This document shows, one piece after another, positions 7,944 through 15,210 of a stretch of DNA of 47,694 nt (its first letter is position 1; every line of letters starts with the position of its first letter). Position numbers and translations under genes: made by a program. This stretch comes from a virus. The notes beneath the pieces were generated by a model, which searched no databases, was not told the DNA's origin, and was given only the letters and a program-made list of their open reading frames with translations. The stretch is taken from the IMG/VR virus record IMGVR_UViG_3300031659_000020, positions 1 to 47,694 of that record; one strand, written 5' to 3'.

Positions 7944-9299
7944 CTAGTCATCTAGTTCTTCGAACCTCTTTGCCATTTCTTTTCTTAAGTGCTCTTGATG
8001 GTTACCCATCTGCACTGTAAGTTCTTTCCCTACTACCGAACTTTCATCGTATATATTAAAACTACCGTTATTTGTATCTATCTGACTAGGGAATGTTATT
8101 CCATCAGGCCCAAATCTATTTTTTATAACGTGAATTCTTCCTGTACCACCTACTTTATCTTCAATCTTTCTACTTAAAGACATTACAAAATCTGCAGTCA
8201 TGATCTTTGAATACGACTCTGCAATTTTATCTGCCTGGATAACGTCTTCTTGCAATGCAGATCTGTTAGCTTGTGATGCTGTCCAGATAGGTATATCTAA
8301 TGTACCTGCTAAACCTCTTAGCTCTTCGTATATGTTACCTAGTTCGTGTCTAAGATCTCTGCCTGCCATTGAACTGTTTCCTTTTAGTAGATCTGCATAA
8401 TCCAAAATTATCATATCAGGTTCTCTACCTAGCATCCTATATCTTTCTACGTGAGACGCTATCGTTGATATTGCTGCAGTCTTTGTTGGATAATATTTTA
8501 TAATAAGATTACCTGGTATCTTTTCAACTGTTTCTTTTATAGCTTCTATGTTATATTTCAATTCTTGATTTGCGATACCTGTGATTACTGAATCATATCT
8601 AAGTCCAACATAAGCTTCGTTTAATTCTAGTGTATAGTGCAAGACATTTTTTCCTTGCTTTATCACGTTTGCTCCCAAGTTCACTAGCAAGAAAGATTTA
8701 CCAATTCCCGCAGGGGCAACTACAACTCCTAGTTCGCCTTTTCCTAAACCGCCATCCATGAGATTATCTACTACGTCCCAGCCTGTTGGCAATACGTGTC
8801 TTGCTGCTTCATTATATCTATCATCTACAGACTCTACGTATTCATGTCCTACATTTCTTTCTGTTCCTGCAGTCATTGCTGCATCTACTTTAGCTTTTAT
8901 TGCGTCATATTTACCTGACTGAAGTAATTCGACAGAATCAATTATCGCTTGCTTTAGTACTTTATTTTTACAAAAGTCTAAAGTCTCTCCCATTACAAAC
9001 TCTAAATCTTGAGAATCAATATATCGAAACGCTTCTTTTAGATTTTCAACTATGCTTTTCTTTAACACTTCATCTGAAAGCTTTGATATTTTTACTTTCA
9101 ATACCTCTGCTGTTGGTTGAGATTTATATTCTCTAAAGTACTCTTTGATGGTTGCAACTATGAATTGATTAGATTCATTTTCAAAATATGAATCCTCTAG
9201 TATGTCGTCTATTTGCTGCAGGAAGTCTTTGTTTTTAAGCAGACAAGTGATTATTTTTATTTGGAACGTATAACCAAATTCGTTTAATTTATCACTCAT
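7944..9299 (-). CDS. Replicative DNA helicase, DnaB/gp41-like
   Basis: The 451-residue protein has an N-terminal helical domain (about residues 1-140) and a RecA-type motor domain. Walker A is APAGIGKS (residues 195-202), Walker B is MIILDYADLL (ending near residue 305), and TASQANRSAL matches the downstream DnaB motif. It would unwind DNA 5'-3' at the fork. Its ATG overlaps the end of the exonuclease gene by 8 nt (ATGAGTGATAA), so the two are likely co-translated from the promoter at 10341. No separate primase is seen in the window. Confidence 0.92.
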   Translation of the reverse strand: MSDKLNEFGYTFQIKIITCLLKNKDFLQQIDDILEDSYFENESNQFIVATIKEYFREYKSQPTAEVLKVKISKLSDEVLKKSIVENLKEAFRYIDSQDLEFVMGETLDFCKNKVLKQAIIDSVELLQSGKYDAIKAKVDAAMTAGTERNVGHEYVESVDDRYNEAARHVLPTGWDVVDNLMDGGLGKGELGVVVAPAGIGKSFLLVNLGANVIKQGKNVLHYTLELNEAYVGLRYDSVITGIANQELKYNIEAIKETVEKIPGNLIIKYYPTKTAAISTIASHVERYRMLGREPDMIILDYADLLKGNSSMAGRDLRHELGNIYEELRGLAGTLDIPIWTASQANRSALQEDVIQADKIAESYSKIMTADFVMSLSRKIEDKVGGTGRIHVIKNRFGPDGITFPSQIDTNNGSFNIYDESSVVGKELTVQMGNHQEHLRKEMAKRFEELDD

Positions 9300-10338
9300 G
9301 AGATTTAGATGCCATTACTTCTAGGTTAGCAAAGCAAGCTTTCATCCAAAAGTCTGGATTTCTGATTGCTGTATGTGTTTTATCTTCTAGCATAAGTTTT
9401 TGAAATTTAGTTTTTACCAATCTGTTGATAGGTTTTTTCACAGCGTCTATTATGTGAGCCTTTGTACTACCAGGTATATCTACTTCGCTTAATTGCATTA
9501 ACTCATAGTTAAGCCTTATAATATCCTCACTGTCTTTTATATCTTTGATAACTTTTGATCCGTCATCCATCTTGTTTACATGTTCTATCATTTCATCTAA
9601 TGTAATTTTCTTATCTTCAAATAGGATAGGCAGTTTTTTCTGTAGGGTTTTAACACCAACACCTTTGATGCCTGGTATATTGTCAGATGGATCGCCTTTC
9701 ATAGTTCTATATAATAAAAAGTTGTGTGCTGGTATTTCAAAGTCCTCGTGTACTGTTTCTTTAAAATAGTATTTCTTTTTGGTGGGAGACCATATCTGTA
9801 CTCTATCATCTACAAGCTGTAGAAAGTCTTTATCAGTTGACATAATATAAAATTGACTTTCAGGGTATACCTGTTGAGATAAGTATGCCATAGAATCATC
9901 TGCTTCGATATTTTCTGGTGCTATCACTGTAAGTGGTAAGTGGTCAAGATATTGTGCCAATCTGCTAATCTGATTTTTCATGGACACACTTTCATCTTCC
10001 TGGTTATTAAAGGAGTTGAGACGAGTTAACCGCTTTCTAACTTTTCTGTTTGCTTTATACTCGGGAAAGAGTTTTCGCCTTTTACTAGAACCACCTTTGC
10101 CATCAAAACAAATGATTACTCGAGTTGGTTTGATGTTCTTGATTGCATAACCAATAGACTGCAGAAAACCCGTCATCCCTCCAATATGTATGCCGTCTTC
10201 ATTCATACTAGGGTTTACGGCAAAAGCCCTAATAAATGTATTTAATCCATCAATCAAAAGAATTCTGTCATTTGGTGATTGGCTTGCTGAATCTTCTTCG
10301 TTGAGATTTTTCAGGATTTCTATATAACTTTGTTTCAT
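9292..10338 (-). CDS. 5'-3' exonuclease / RNase H (FEN-like)
   Basis: The 348-residue protein carries the PIN/FEN exonuclease motifs: ILLIDGLNTFIRAF (first Asp), ICFDGKGGSSKRR, AAs IEADDSMAYL, STDKDFLQL, and the helix-hairpin-helix GDPSDNIPGIKGVG. It corresponds functionally to T4 RNase H or the Pol I 5' nuclease, removing RNA primers and flaps. The ATG lies only 2 nt after the TTAGATA of a bipartite promoter, so the transcript may be leaderless or nearly so. The helicase gene follows with overlap. Confidence 0.92.
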   Translation of the reverse strand: MKQSYIEILKNLNEEDSASQSPNDRILLIDGLNTFIRAFAVNPSMNEDGIHIGGMTGFLQSIGYAIKNIKPTRVIICFDGKGGSSKRRKLFPEYKANRKVRKRLTRLNSFNNQEDESVSMKNQISRLAQYLDHLPLTVIAPENIEADDSMAYLSQQVYPESQFYIMSTDKDFLQLVDDRVQIWSPTKKKYYFKETVHEDFEIPAHNFLLYRTMKGDPSDNIPGIKGVGVKTLQKKLPILFEDKKITLDEMIEHVNKMDDGSKVIKDIKDSEDIIRLNYELMQLSEVDIPGSTKAHIIDAVKKPINRLVKTKFQKLMLEDKTHTAIRNPDFWMKACFANLEVMASKSHE

Positions 10339-10340
10339 AT

Positions 10341-10374
10341 ATCTAATATAACAAAAAAATCCGATATATAAAAC
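10341..10374 (-). promoter_or_regulatory. Candidate early/middle promoter for exonuclease-helicase
   Basis: TTTTATATATC, exactly 8 nt, then TTGTTATATTAGATA on the minus strand. The ATG of the exonuclease follows within 2 nt of this element. Confidence 0.65.
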
Positions 10375-10385
10375 ATATACCGGAT
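10353..10385 (-). terminator. Intrinsic terminator-like hairpin overlapping a promoter
   Basis: ATCCGGTATAT and ATATATCGGAT form an 11-bp stem (one G-T pair) with loop GTTTT, followed directly by seven T. It would end transcription of the 114-residue gene, while its descending arm is the upstream box of the next promoter. Confidence 0.65.
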
Positions 10386-10420
10386 CTATTTAATTTTTTA
10401 TTTTTATAAATTCGTACGGA

Positions 10421-10765
10421 TTATTTCTGATTTGATATGTGGTACATTTCGTCACCCGGCTTCCAATAGCTTCTATTAGAATCTTTGCAAATTGCTATGC
10501 TGTACCCCTTACGGATTTCTGCTAGCGCAATTTCTACTTCCCCAGCTGTCTTTAAGTCTTTTACAGACAACGTAGTATATACTTTGTATCTACCTTTTTT
10601 ACCAGGAGTTTTGTCTCTACCGCTCAACGCTTTCTCTCTGTCCATCTCGCCTTGTTCAAGAGCTGATTCTGCAGATGACTTTGACGGAGCCTTCTTGTTG
10701 CTTACTGCTGGTGCCTGAGTATCTACTCTAGGCTGGCCTGTAACATGTACTGTTAATCTTTTCAT
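10421..10765 (-). CDS. Hypothetical basic protein
   Basis: I do not recognise this 114-residue protein. Its first half is a low-complexity, Lys/Ser/Ala-rich linker (residues 12-58), and its second half is a compact alpha/beta segment (GRYKVYTTLSVKDLKTAG onward) with a charged, probably nucleic-acid-compatible composition. No Shine-Dalgarno is visible before the ATG. It lies between the small DUF4494-like gene and the exonuclease, within the replication region, and a terminator-like hairpin follows it. Confidence 0.6.
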   Translation of the reverse strand: MKRLTVHVTGQPRVDTQAPAVSNKKAPSKSSAESALEQGEMDREKALSGRDKTPGKKGRYKVYTTLSVKDLKTAGEVEIALAEIRKGYSIAICKDSNRSYWKPGDEMYHISNQK

Positions 10766-10900
10766 AATATATCTTAATTTAATTTGGTTAAAATAAAAGG
10801 TTCTTGGTTGGTTAAATAAATCTTAATCATAGTGAGGATTTTTAACTCTTAACATTCTGCACCGCGTGAAGGTGACCTTTTTAGCAAAACAAGGTGTATA

Positions 10901-11098
10901 TTACAACACCTTAATTACATCAGACTTTTTAACTTCGACAACCTCGAATTCAACTGAGTCGTTTGCAAAATCCTTATTTACAATTGCTTCTGCATCTGTA
11001 ACTGATACAGCTGAAACTAAGTAAGCTTCTTTTTTCCACGTTACTTTGTTTCCTGTGTCCGTGGCAACTTTTACTCTTGCTAAATAATACATATCCAT
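10901..11098 (-). CDS. Small protein resembling DUF4494
   Basis: The 65-residue product reads YYLARVKVATDTGN, then KKEAYLVSAVSVTDAEAIV, then FEVVEVKKSDVIKVL. This beta-strand, helix, beta-strand layout recalls DUF4494, a family I remember mainly from Bacteroidetes and their phages. The assignment is from memory and moderate. Function is unknown. It follows the tRNA-like RNA by 35 nt and could be processed from the same transcript as the recombinase gene. A further 25 codons stay open in frame after its TAA stop. Confidence 0.6.
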   Translation of the reverse strand: MDMYYLARVKVATDTGNKVTWKKEAYLVSAVSVTDAEAIVNKDFANDSVEFEVVEVKKSDVIKVL

Positions 11099-11133
11099 AA
11101 CTTTTTCTTTTTTTTATTTTTAATATAATAATA

Positions 11134-11352
11134 ACTATGCGGTGGGATTCGAACCCACAGTTTTTCAAGCACTAATTGTGTTGGCTAAAAACTTAAAAAA
11201 GCCATATAGTTCCTGCGCTCTTTAGGAACTTGAGGACGATATTATCGCCTCGGTTTAACCTAGTTGATTACAAGTAATCGTTAAGGTTGCGTATCTCCAA
11301 GATGGTACTTCATGTTTTATATTCACGTCAACCATCATTCCGCCACGCATAG
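11134..11352 (-). ncRNA. tRNA-like RNA of 219 nt with a long structured insert (tmRNA-like or intron-interrupted tRNA)
   Basis: The ends form a tRNA. The 5' strand CTATGCG (11352-11346) pairs perfectly over 7 bp with CGCATAG (11141-11135). T8 and G9 are followed by a D-arm with 3-bp stem GCG/CGT and a GG-containing loop. A perfect T-arm is present (GTGGG, TTCGAAT, CCCAC, 11158-11142). The discriminator is T and no CCA is encoded. No anticodon arm with U33 follows the D-arm. In its place are about 165 nt containing an AACCT/AGGTT stem around GATTAC/GTAATC, a GAGG-CGAT/ATCG-CCTC stem, a 7-bp AGTTCCT/AGGAACT hairpin and a TGGCT/AGCCA hairpin. The RNA starts 6 nt after the recombinase stop. A compact tmRNA or a tRNA (Leu-like D-arm) with a very short intron are the main options. 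Confidence 0.7.
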
Positions 11353-11357
11353 CATTA

Positions 11358-12485
11358 TTATCCTATTGGCACATCGCCGTTTCCTATTTCGATATCATCG
11401 ATACCTAAATTTTCTGTTTGATATGCCATTATCAATGTTTCACAAATCTTCTTATAGATTCTGTCTTTCCTTTCGGGGTCTGAAAGAACCAGTCTTTCAA
11501 AGTCTTTTGACAGAAACTTTATCTCTTTACCAGATACCTCATCAGTATAAGTATACCACGATCCCCCTTGTTTTATGAGACTATAGTCTTTTAATACCTG
11601 AAGCCATCCACCAAAGTCATCTATTCCAGATTCGAAATAAATGTTGAACTCCGCTTCTCTTAACGGTGGTCCCATACGGTTCTTTACAACCTTAGCTTTA
11701 GTTTTAATACCTATAACTTGTTCTTTACCCTGAACCTTTGCTTTAATCTGGCCTGCAGCCTTAAGTCTTAATCTGCAACTAGCGTGGAATTGTATTGCTT
11801 TACCACCTGAAGTAGTATATTTGTCACCAAACATAACACCTAGCTTTTCCCTTAGCTGGTTTGTAAAGATCAAACATACTCTTTCTCTACCAATTAACTG
11901 TGTGATCTTTCTCATTCCTTTTGACAATACAATTGCTTTTGATGTAGCCCAACCTTCTTTGTCATAATCCTGAGCTTGTTCAATCTTTGTAGTTGCTGCA
12001 GCTACTGAATCTACTGCAATTGATACCAATCGGTTTTTGTCTGATTCTTTAACCTTTAAAATTATATTTTCAATAACTTCAAAGATATCTTCTACAGCCT
12101 CGAGTTGTATATAAAGCATTTTGCCTACGTCCATTCCTATAGCAGATAAAAAGTCTTCGTTCATAGCATTTTCAGTATCTATGTATACAGCAAGACCTCC
12201 CATTTTCTGGGTGTTTGCAAGGCAGTGGGCGGCAATTAGTGATTTACCAGAGGCTTCCATTCCAGTAATTTCGGTAATTCTACCTACAGGTAAACCACCA
12301 TTGGGCCTATTAGAAATAGCTAGGTCAAGTAGAGATGAACCTGTACTTATCCATTCAGTCAAGTCGGTGGGAGTGTCTTCCTCACCATCAAGAAAGTATG
12401 CAACTTTCATTCCTTTGAACTGTTTGTTTAATGAGTCAGCTAATACGCTGGCCAACTCATCTCTATTTTTCTTATCCTTTGCCAT
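11358..12485 (-). CDS. uvsX: RecA/UvsX-type recombinase
   Basis: The 375-residue protein has Walker A GMEASGKS (residues 75-82), Walker B-type VSIAVDSVAA, the switch segment IFTNQLREKLGVMFG, and TTSGGKAIQFHASCRLRL, all close to bacterial RecA. The C-terminal WYTY region also follows RecA. It is more RecA-like than T4 UvsX, but the role (strand exchange, recombination-dependent replication) and the position beside the single-strand binding protein match T4. Shine-Dalgarno AGAGG precedes the ATG. The 11-nt gap after the binding-protein gene suggests one transcript from the site near 13290. The tRNA-like RNA begins 6 nt past the stop. Confidence 0.93.
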   Translation of the reverse strand: MAKDKKNRDELASVLADSLNKQFKGMKVAYFLDGEEDTPTDLTEWISTGSSLLDLAISNRPNGGLPVGRITEITGMEASGKSLIAAHCLANTQKMGGLAVYIDTENAMNEDFLSAIGMDVGKMLYIQLEAVEDIFEVIENIILKVKESDKNRLVSIAVDSVAAATTKIEQAQDYDKEGWATSKAIVLSKGMRKITQLIGRERVCLIFTNQLREKLGVMFGDKYTTSGGKAIQFHASCRLRLKAAGQIKAKVQGKEQVIGIKTKAKVVKNRMGPPLREAEFNIYFESGIDDFGGWLQVLKDYSLIKQGGSWYTYTDEVSGKEIKFLSKDFERLVLSDPERKDRIYKKICETLIMAYQTENLGIDDIEIGNGDVPIG

Positions 12486-12496
12486 ATTATTTCCTC

Positions 12497-13249
12497 TTAT
12501 TCGTTAAATAAATCATCGAATGCAGTTTCAACATCTTTCGTTGATGATACACCTGTTGATGTTGCCGTTGATTGTACCGGTGCAGCCTGCTCACCTCCGT
12601 CAGGATTAAGCCATTCTTCAAGTACAGCTTTCAAATCATCATACGAATTCTTTCTAAAGATTTCGAAGATTTCTTTCTGTCCGCTAACAATCTTGTCAGC
12701 AATGTTTGCATCTTCTGTTGCAGCTGTCATGTTTGGTTTAACACGGATTGCTGTTTTAGGGTAGTTGCCAACTCCTTCAGCAGGAGTAAATTCTACAGAA
12801 ATATCTCTACCTGATTTTACATCTGTAATATCACCATAGTCTGGATCTGAAATAAATCCTAATAGTTCTGTATATACTTGCTTACCGAATCCCCAGTACT
12901 TAACGCCTTCTGATTCCTGTCCTCTTACGATAACTGGTACATAACATCTCATTTTTGGTGAAAGCTTTCTTGCCAATTTAAAGTCATCTGATTTCCCAGT
13001 AGCTCTTAGTTTTCCTGCAAATTCCTCTACCGGATCTGGCTCGCCATACGTGATTGGTGATAAGTAATTCTTTTTACCTAAGTCGTAATGAAAATACATT
13101 TCGATAAAAGGATTCTCCTTGTTGTGTTGGTAAGGTACAATTCTTACTTGGTTTTTACCTGGTTCAGGTTTCCACAAGTTATCTTGTCTTCCTGTTTGTG
13201 TTTGTAAGTTGTTTAACTTACGTCTGATTGCGTCTAAATCAATAGCCAT
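12497..13249 (-). CDS. Single-stranded DNA-binding protein, gp32-like
   Basis: The 250-residue protein has a basic N-terminus (DAIRRKLNNLQ) suited to cooperative binding. A central OB-like region rich in aromatics follows (IVPYQHNKENPFIEMYFHYD, KYWGFGKQVY). The C-terminal tail is flexible, with a Ser/Thr linker, and ends in FDDLFNE, the acidic tip typical of such proteins. The layout and operon position before the recombinase match T4 gene 32. The zinc ligands of T4 gp32 are not apparent. AGGAG lies 8 nt before the ATG. Confidence 0.85.
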   Translation of the reverse strand: MAIDLDAIRRKLNNLQTQTGRQDNLWKPEPGKNQVRIVPYQHNKENPFIEMYFHYDLGKKNYLSPITYGEPDPVEEFAGKLRATGKSDDFKLARKLSPKMRCYVPVIVRGQESEGVKYWGFGKQVYTELLGFISDPDYGDITDVKSGRDISVEFTPAEGVGNYPKTAIRVKPNMTAATEDANIADKIVSGQKEIFEIFRKNSYDDLKAVLEEWLNPDGGEQAAPVQSTATSTGVSSTKDVETAFDDLFNE

Positions 13250-13275
13250 TTTGTTCTCCTGTTTTAATTATTATT

Positions 13276-13309
13276 TAGTTAATATAACAAAAATAATTTA
13301 CATTATAAA
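13276..13309 (-). promoter_or_regulatory. Weak bipartite promoter upstream of the binding-protein/recombinase operon
   Basis: The downstream half TTGTTATATTAACTA is good. The upstream half ATAATGTA, at the same 8-nt spacing, is degenerate. Confidence 0.4.
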
Positions 13310-14319
13310 ACTTTTTGTAAGTTATTTTTGTATTTTTTTAAGTAGCCTTGTACTGCTAGCTCTTTATGTTTTGCTTCTACAACAACATCGATGTCAAGTC
13401 CATAGTCATGAATCTTGTCTACTATAAGATCTGAATGAGCTTGAACTCTTATCTTGCTTACGTCATGATGCAGCTTATGTATTGTGGGAAAGTCTGATAG
13501 TGTACTTTCAGTTATTTTATTTTTTGCCATTATGTCCTCTATAATTAGAGCATGCTCTCGTCTGCGGGATTCTGAATAGTGAGTGCAGGGCTTTACATCA
13601 CCCCATGTTGATGCTGCAAGTTTTAGTGCCTCCTCTTCTGTTTGACCTCCAGTACAGAATTGGTGATGGTGATAATCAAAAACAATAGGTATACCTACAC
13701 GTCTATACACACCTTCGTATAAATCTCTGACAGAATACATGCTAGCTTTATCGTCGTTTTCAACTGTTAATCTTGATTTTGCAGAGTCCGATAGTTTTTC
13801 AAAGTTATTGCAAAATCTAACAAGTGCAGTCTCCTTGTTTCCATAGGCTCCACCAACATGTATATTTATTTTTGCCATGCGTGATCTTGGCAAACCCATA
13901 AGATCCATTATCTGTCCGGACTTATTTAATTCGTTCCATGCGCCATCAACAACTTTTTGAGTAGGAGATGCAAGCACTGTAAACTGCCCGGGGTGGAATG
14001 AAAGACGCTGGCCGTAGCCTTGTGCGAGATCACCTGCTTTTTTTAATAGCGCTGATAGTTCTTTATAATCTGGTAAGTCTTTAAATTCGTATTCAGACAT
14101 CCAAGGGTATATTTCGCTAGACATACGAAATACTTTTATTCCATTGTCTTCGTTCCATTGAACAATCTTTATAAGATCTTTTGTATTTTCTATACACAGC
14201 TCTGATACATAGTCTAAACCTTTTGCATCAAATGTGCGTCTGATCATAGACCTTCCTGTGTATATACCTTGTTTTCTTAAGTGCATGTTTATACATGCGT
14301 ATCCTAGTTGTTTTGCCAT
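13303..14319 (-). CDS. uvsE: UV damage endonuclease (UvdE/UvsE)
   Basis: The 338-residue protein matches the UVDE TIM-barrel family across its length: LGYACINMHLRK at the N-terminus, RLSFHPGQFTVLASP, INIHVGGAYGNK, LTVENDDK, VFDYHHHQFCTGG, CTHYSESR, VQAHSD and DIDVVVEAKHKE. These supply the His, Glu and Asp metal ligands. The enzyme nicks DNA 5' of UV photoproducts and starts repair without a glycosylase. Its ATG is 2 nt after the TATATTATAGA element, so the message may be leaderless. The gene fits a phage of sunlit water. Confidence 0.95.
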   Translation of the reverse strand: MAKQLGYACINMHLRKQGIYTGRSMIRRTFDAKGLDYVSELCIENTKDLIKIVQWNEDNGIKVFRMSSEIYPWMSEYEFKDLPDYKELSALLKKAGDLAQGYGQRLSFHPGQFTVLASPTQKVVDGAWNELNKSGQIMDLMGLPRSRMAKINIHVGGAYGNKETALVRFCNNFEKLSDSAKSRLTVENDDKASMYSVRDLYEGVYRRVGIPIVFDYHHHQFCTGGQTEEEALKLAASTWGDVKPCTHYSESRRREHALIIEDIMAKNKITESTLSDFPTIHKLHHDVSKIRVQAHSDLIVDKIHDYGLDIDVVVEAKHKELAVQGYLKKYKNNLQKVL

Positions 14320-14320
14320 A

Positions 14321-14352
14321 TTCTATAATATAATAAATTTATTTGACATACT
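14321..14352 (-). promoter_or_regulatory. Candidate early/middle promoter for UV endonuclease
   Basis: Minus-strand AGTATGTC, exactly 8 nt, then TTATTATATTATAGA, ending 2 nt before the ATG. The upstream box reaches into the stop codon of the membrane-protein gene. Confidence 0.5.
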
Positions 14353-14701
14353 ATGCTGATTTCCAAAAAAGTTGCACACAAATTATGCCTGCTGATAGTA
14401 TTAATGATGTTAGAGTTTTTAGAGTTATACCTTCGCCCATGAAGTACCAAGTAAGTACAGCATAAGAACTTATGCCTAATGCAAAGCCCATAAATCTACC
14501 TGGCCATAAAAGACCGTCGAAATGACCTACCATAAGTTTAGTACCTACAATAAACATATAAGAAATTACGCTTCCTAGTCCTACTGACAATAAAATTGGG
14601 TGTTTGTCAAACCATTTCCAGATAAACTGGCCGTTTGTTTGGAACCAGATTAGAGACTGGCCGGTAAAGAATAGCAGTATTGCTAGTGTCAATTTGCTCA
14701 T
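14351..14701 (-). CDS. Small four-helix membrane protein (EmrE/DMT-like topology)
   Basis: The 116-residue protein shows four hydrophobic stretches, near residues 2-18, 34-55, 66-86 and 92-113, with LTWYFMGEGITLKT before the last helix. Size and the helix-glutamate-helix arrangement recall small DMT/SMR-type or DUF486-like proteins. The function in the phage is unknown, and transport is not demonstrated. No Shine-Dalgarno is seen. Its upstream region carries both the early element and a late-type box in one stretch. Confidence 0.65.
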   Translation of the reverse strand: MSKLTLAILLFFTGQSLIWFQTNGQFIWKWFDKHPILLSVGLGSVISYMFIVGTKLMVGHFDGLLWPGRFMGFALGISSYAVLTWYFMGEGITLKTLTSLILSAGIICVQLFWKSA

Positions 14702-14740
14702 TTGTTATTTGTCTTTGTTATTAAGTAATTTTTAATTATA

Positions 14741-14774
14741 TATAAATATAACAAAACTTTCCGATATATGGAAA
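14741..14774 (-). promoter_or_regulatory. Hybrid early/late promoter region
   Basis: TTTCCATATATC, 8 nt, then TTGTTATATTTATATA on the minus strand. The downstream half of the bipartite element is also a TATATTTATA late-type box. TTTCC and GGAAA around the upstream box can pair. Confidence 0.55.
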
Positions 14775-14808
14775 TTTTTAAGGGTTTTTTTCAAAAAGTT
14801 ATTAACAA

Positions 14809-15210
14809 CTATCGTTTTACTTTAATGTAAATCACTTCTTTTACTGTAGTATCTATTCTTTGTAAACCTTCATCACTTGTCACTAATATAGAATTTCTAT
14901 AGTTATCCCACTCTAACTGAAAATGGTTATCTAGTACTCCATTGTTACACAATTTAATACATTCATTCAATGCGTTAATAGTATACAAAGTATTTGTTTG
15001 TTTTTTCCTATGCAGTGATATTGTATCTGATATAATTTCTACTCGCTGTGATGAGTCTATATTATATGTACACATCAACTCTGATTTGTTTTGTTCGTTG
15101 TTTAATATAAACAGCTTGTTATATAGAATATCATATGTATCTATAATTTTATCTACAGTTTTTGTAAGGAACTTTGTCTTTGTAAATGTGCACAGTAATT
15201 GAGTTCTCAT
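14809..15210 (-). CDS. Conserved-looking phage protein of unknown function
   Basis: The 133-residue protein begins MRTQLLCTFTKTKFLTKTVD and has a clear pattern of strands and helices, including ISLHRKKQTNTLYTINALNE. I recall similar uncharacterised proteins in marine T4-like phages but cannot name a function. Its ATG overlaps the stop of the preceding gene as TAATG, so it is translationally coupled to the 680-residue protein and probably expressed late. The two products may work together. Confidence 0.7.
   Translation of the reverse strand: MRTQLLCTFTKTKFLTKTVDKIIDTYDILYNKLFILNNEQNKSELMCTYNIDSSQRVEIISDTISLHRKKQTNTLYTINALNECIKLCNNGVLDNHFQLEWDNYRNSILVTSDEGLQRIDTTVKEVIYIKVKR

Noticed and set aside
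10974-11168. 64-codon minus-strand frame overlapping the 65-residue gene
   Set aside because: Out of frame with the better-supported small gene, runs through the T-arm of the RNA, and has Lys/Arg/Ser-rich composition typical of a shadow.
11233-11350. A 33-codon ATG frame within the tRNA-like RNA (ends ATLTITCNQLG)
   Set aside because: Could be a tmRNA-like tag or chance. The end is not the usual hydrophobic LAA/VAA tag, and no ribosome-binding site is seen, so it is not called as a gene.
11134-11352. A standard group I intron in the tRNA-like RNA
   Set aside because: The insert (about 135-165 nt) is shorter than known group I introns, and I could not pair convincing P7 (R/S) core segments. 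Kept only as a possibility to test.
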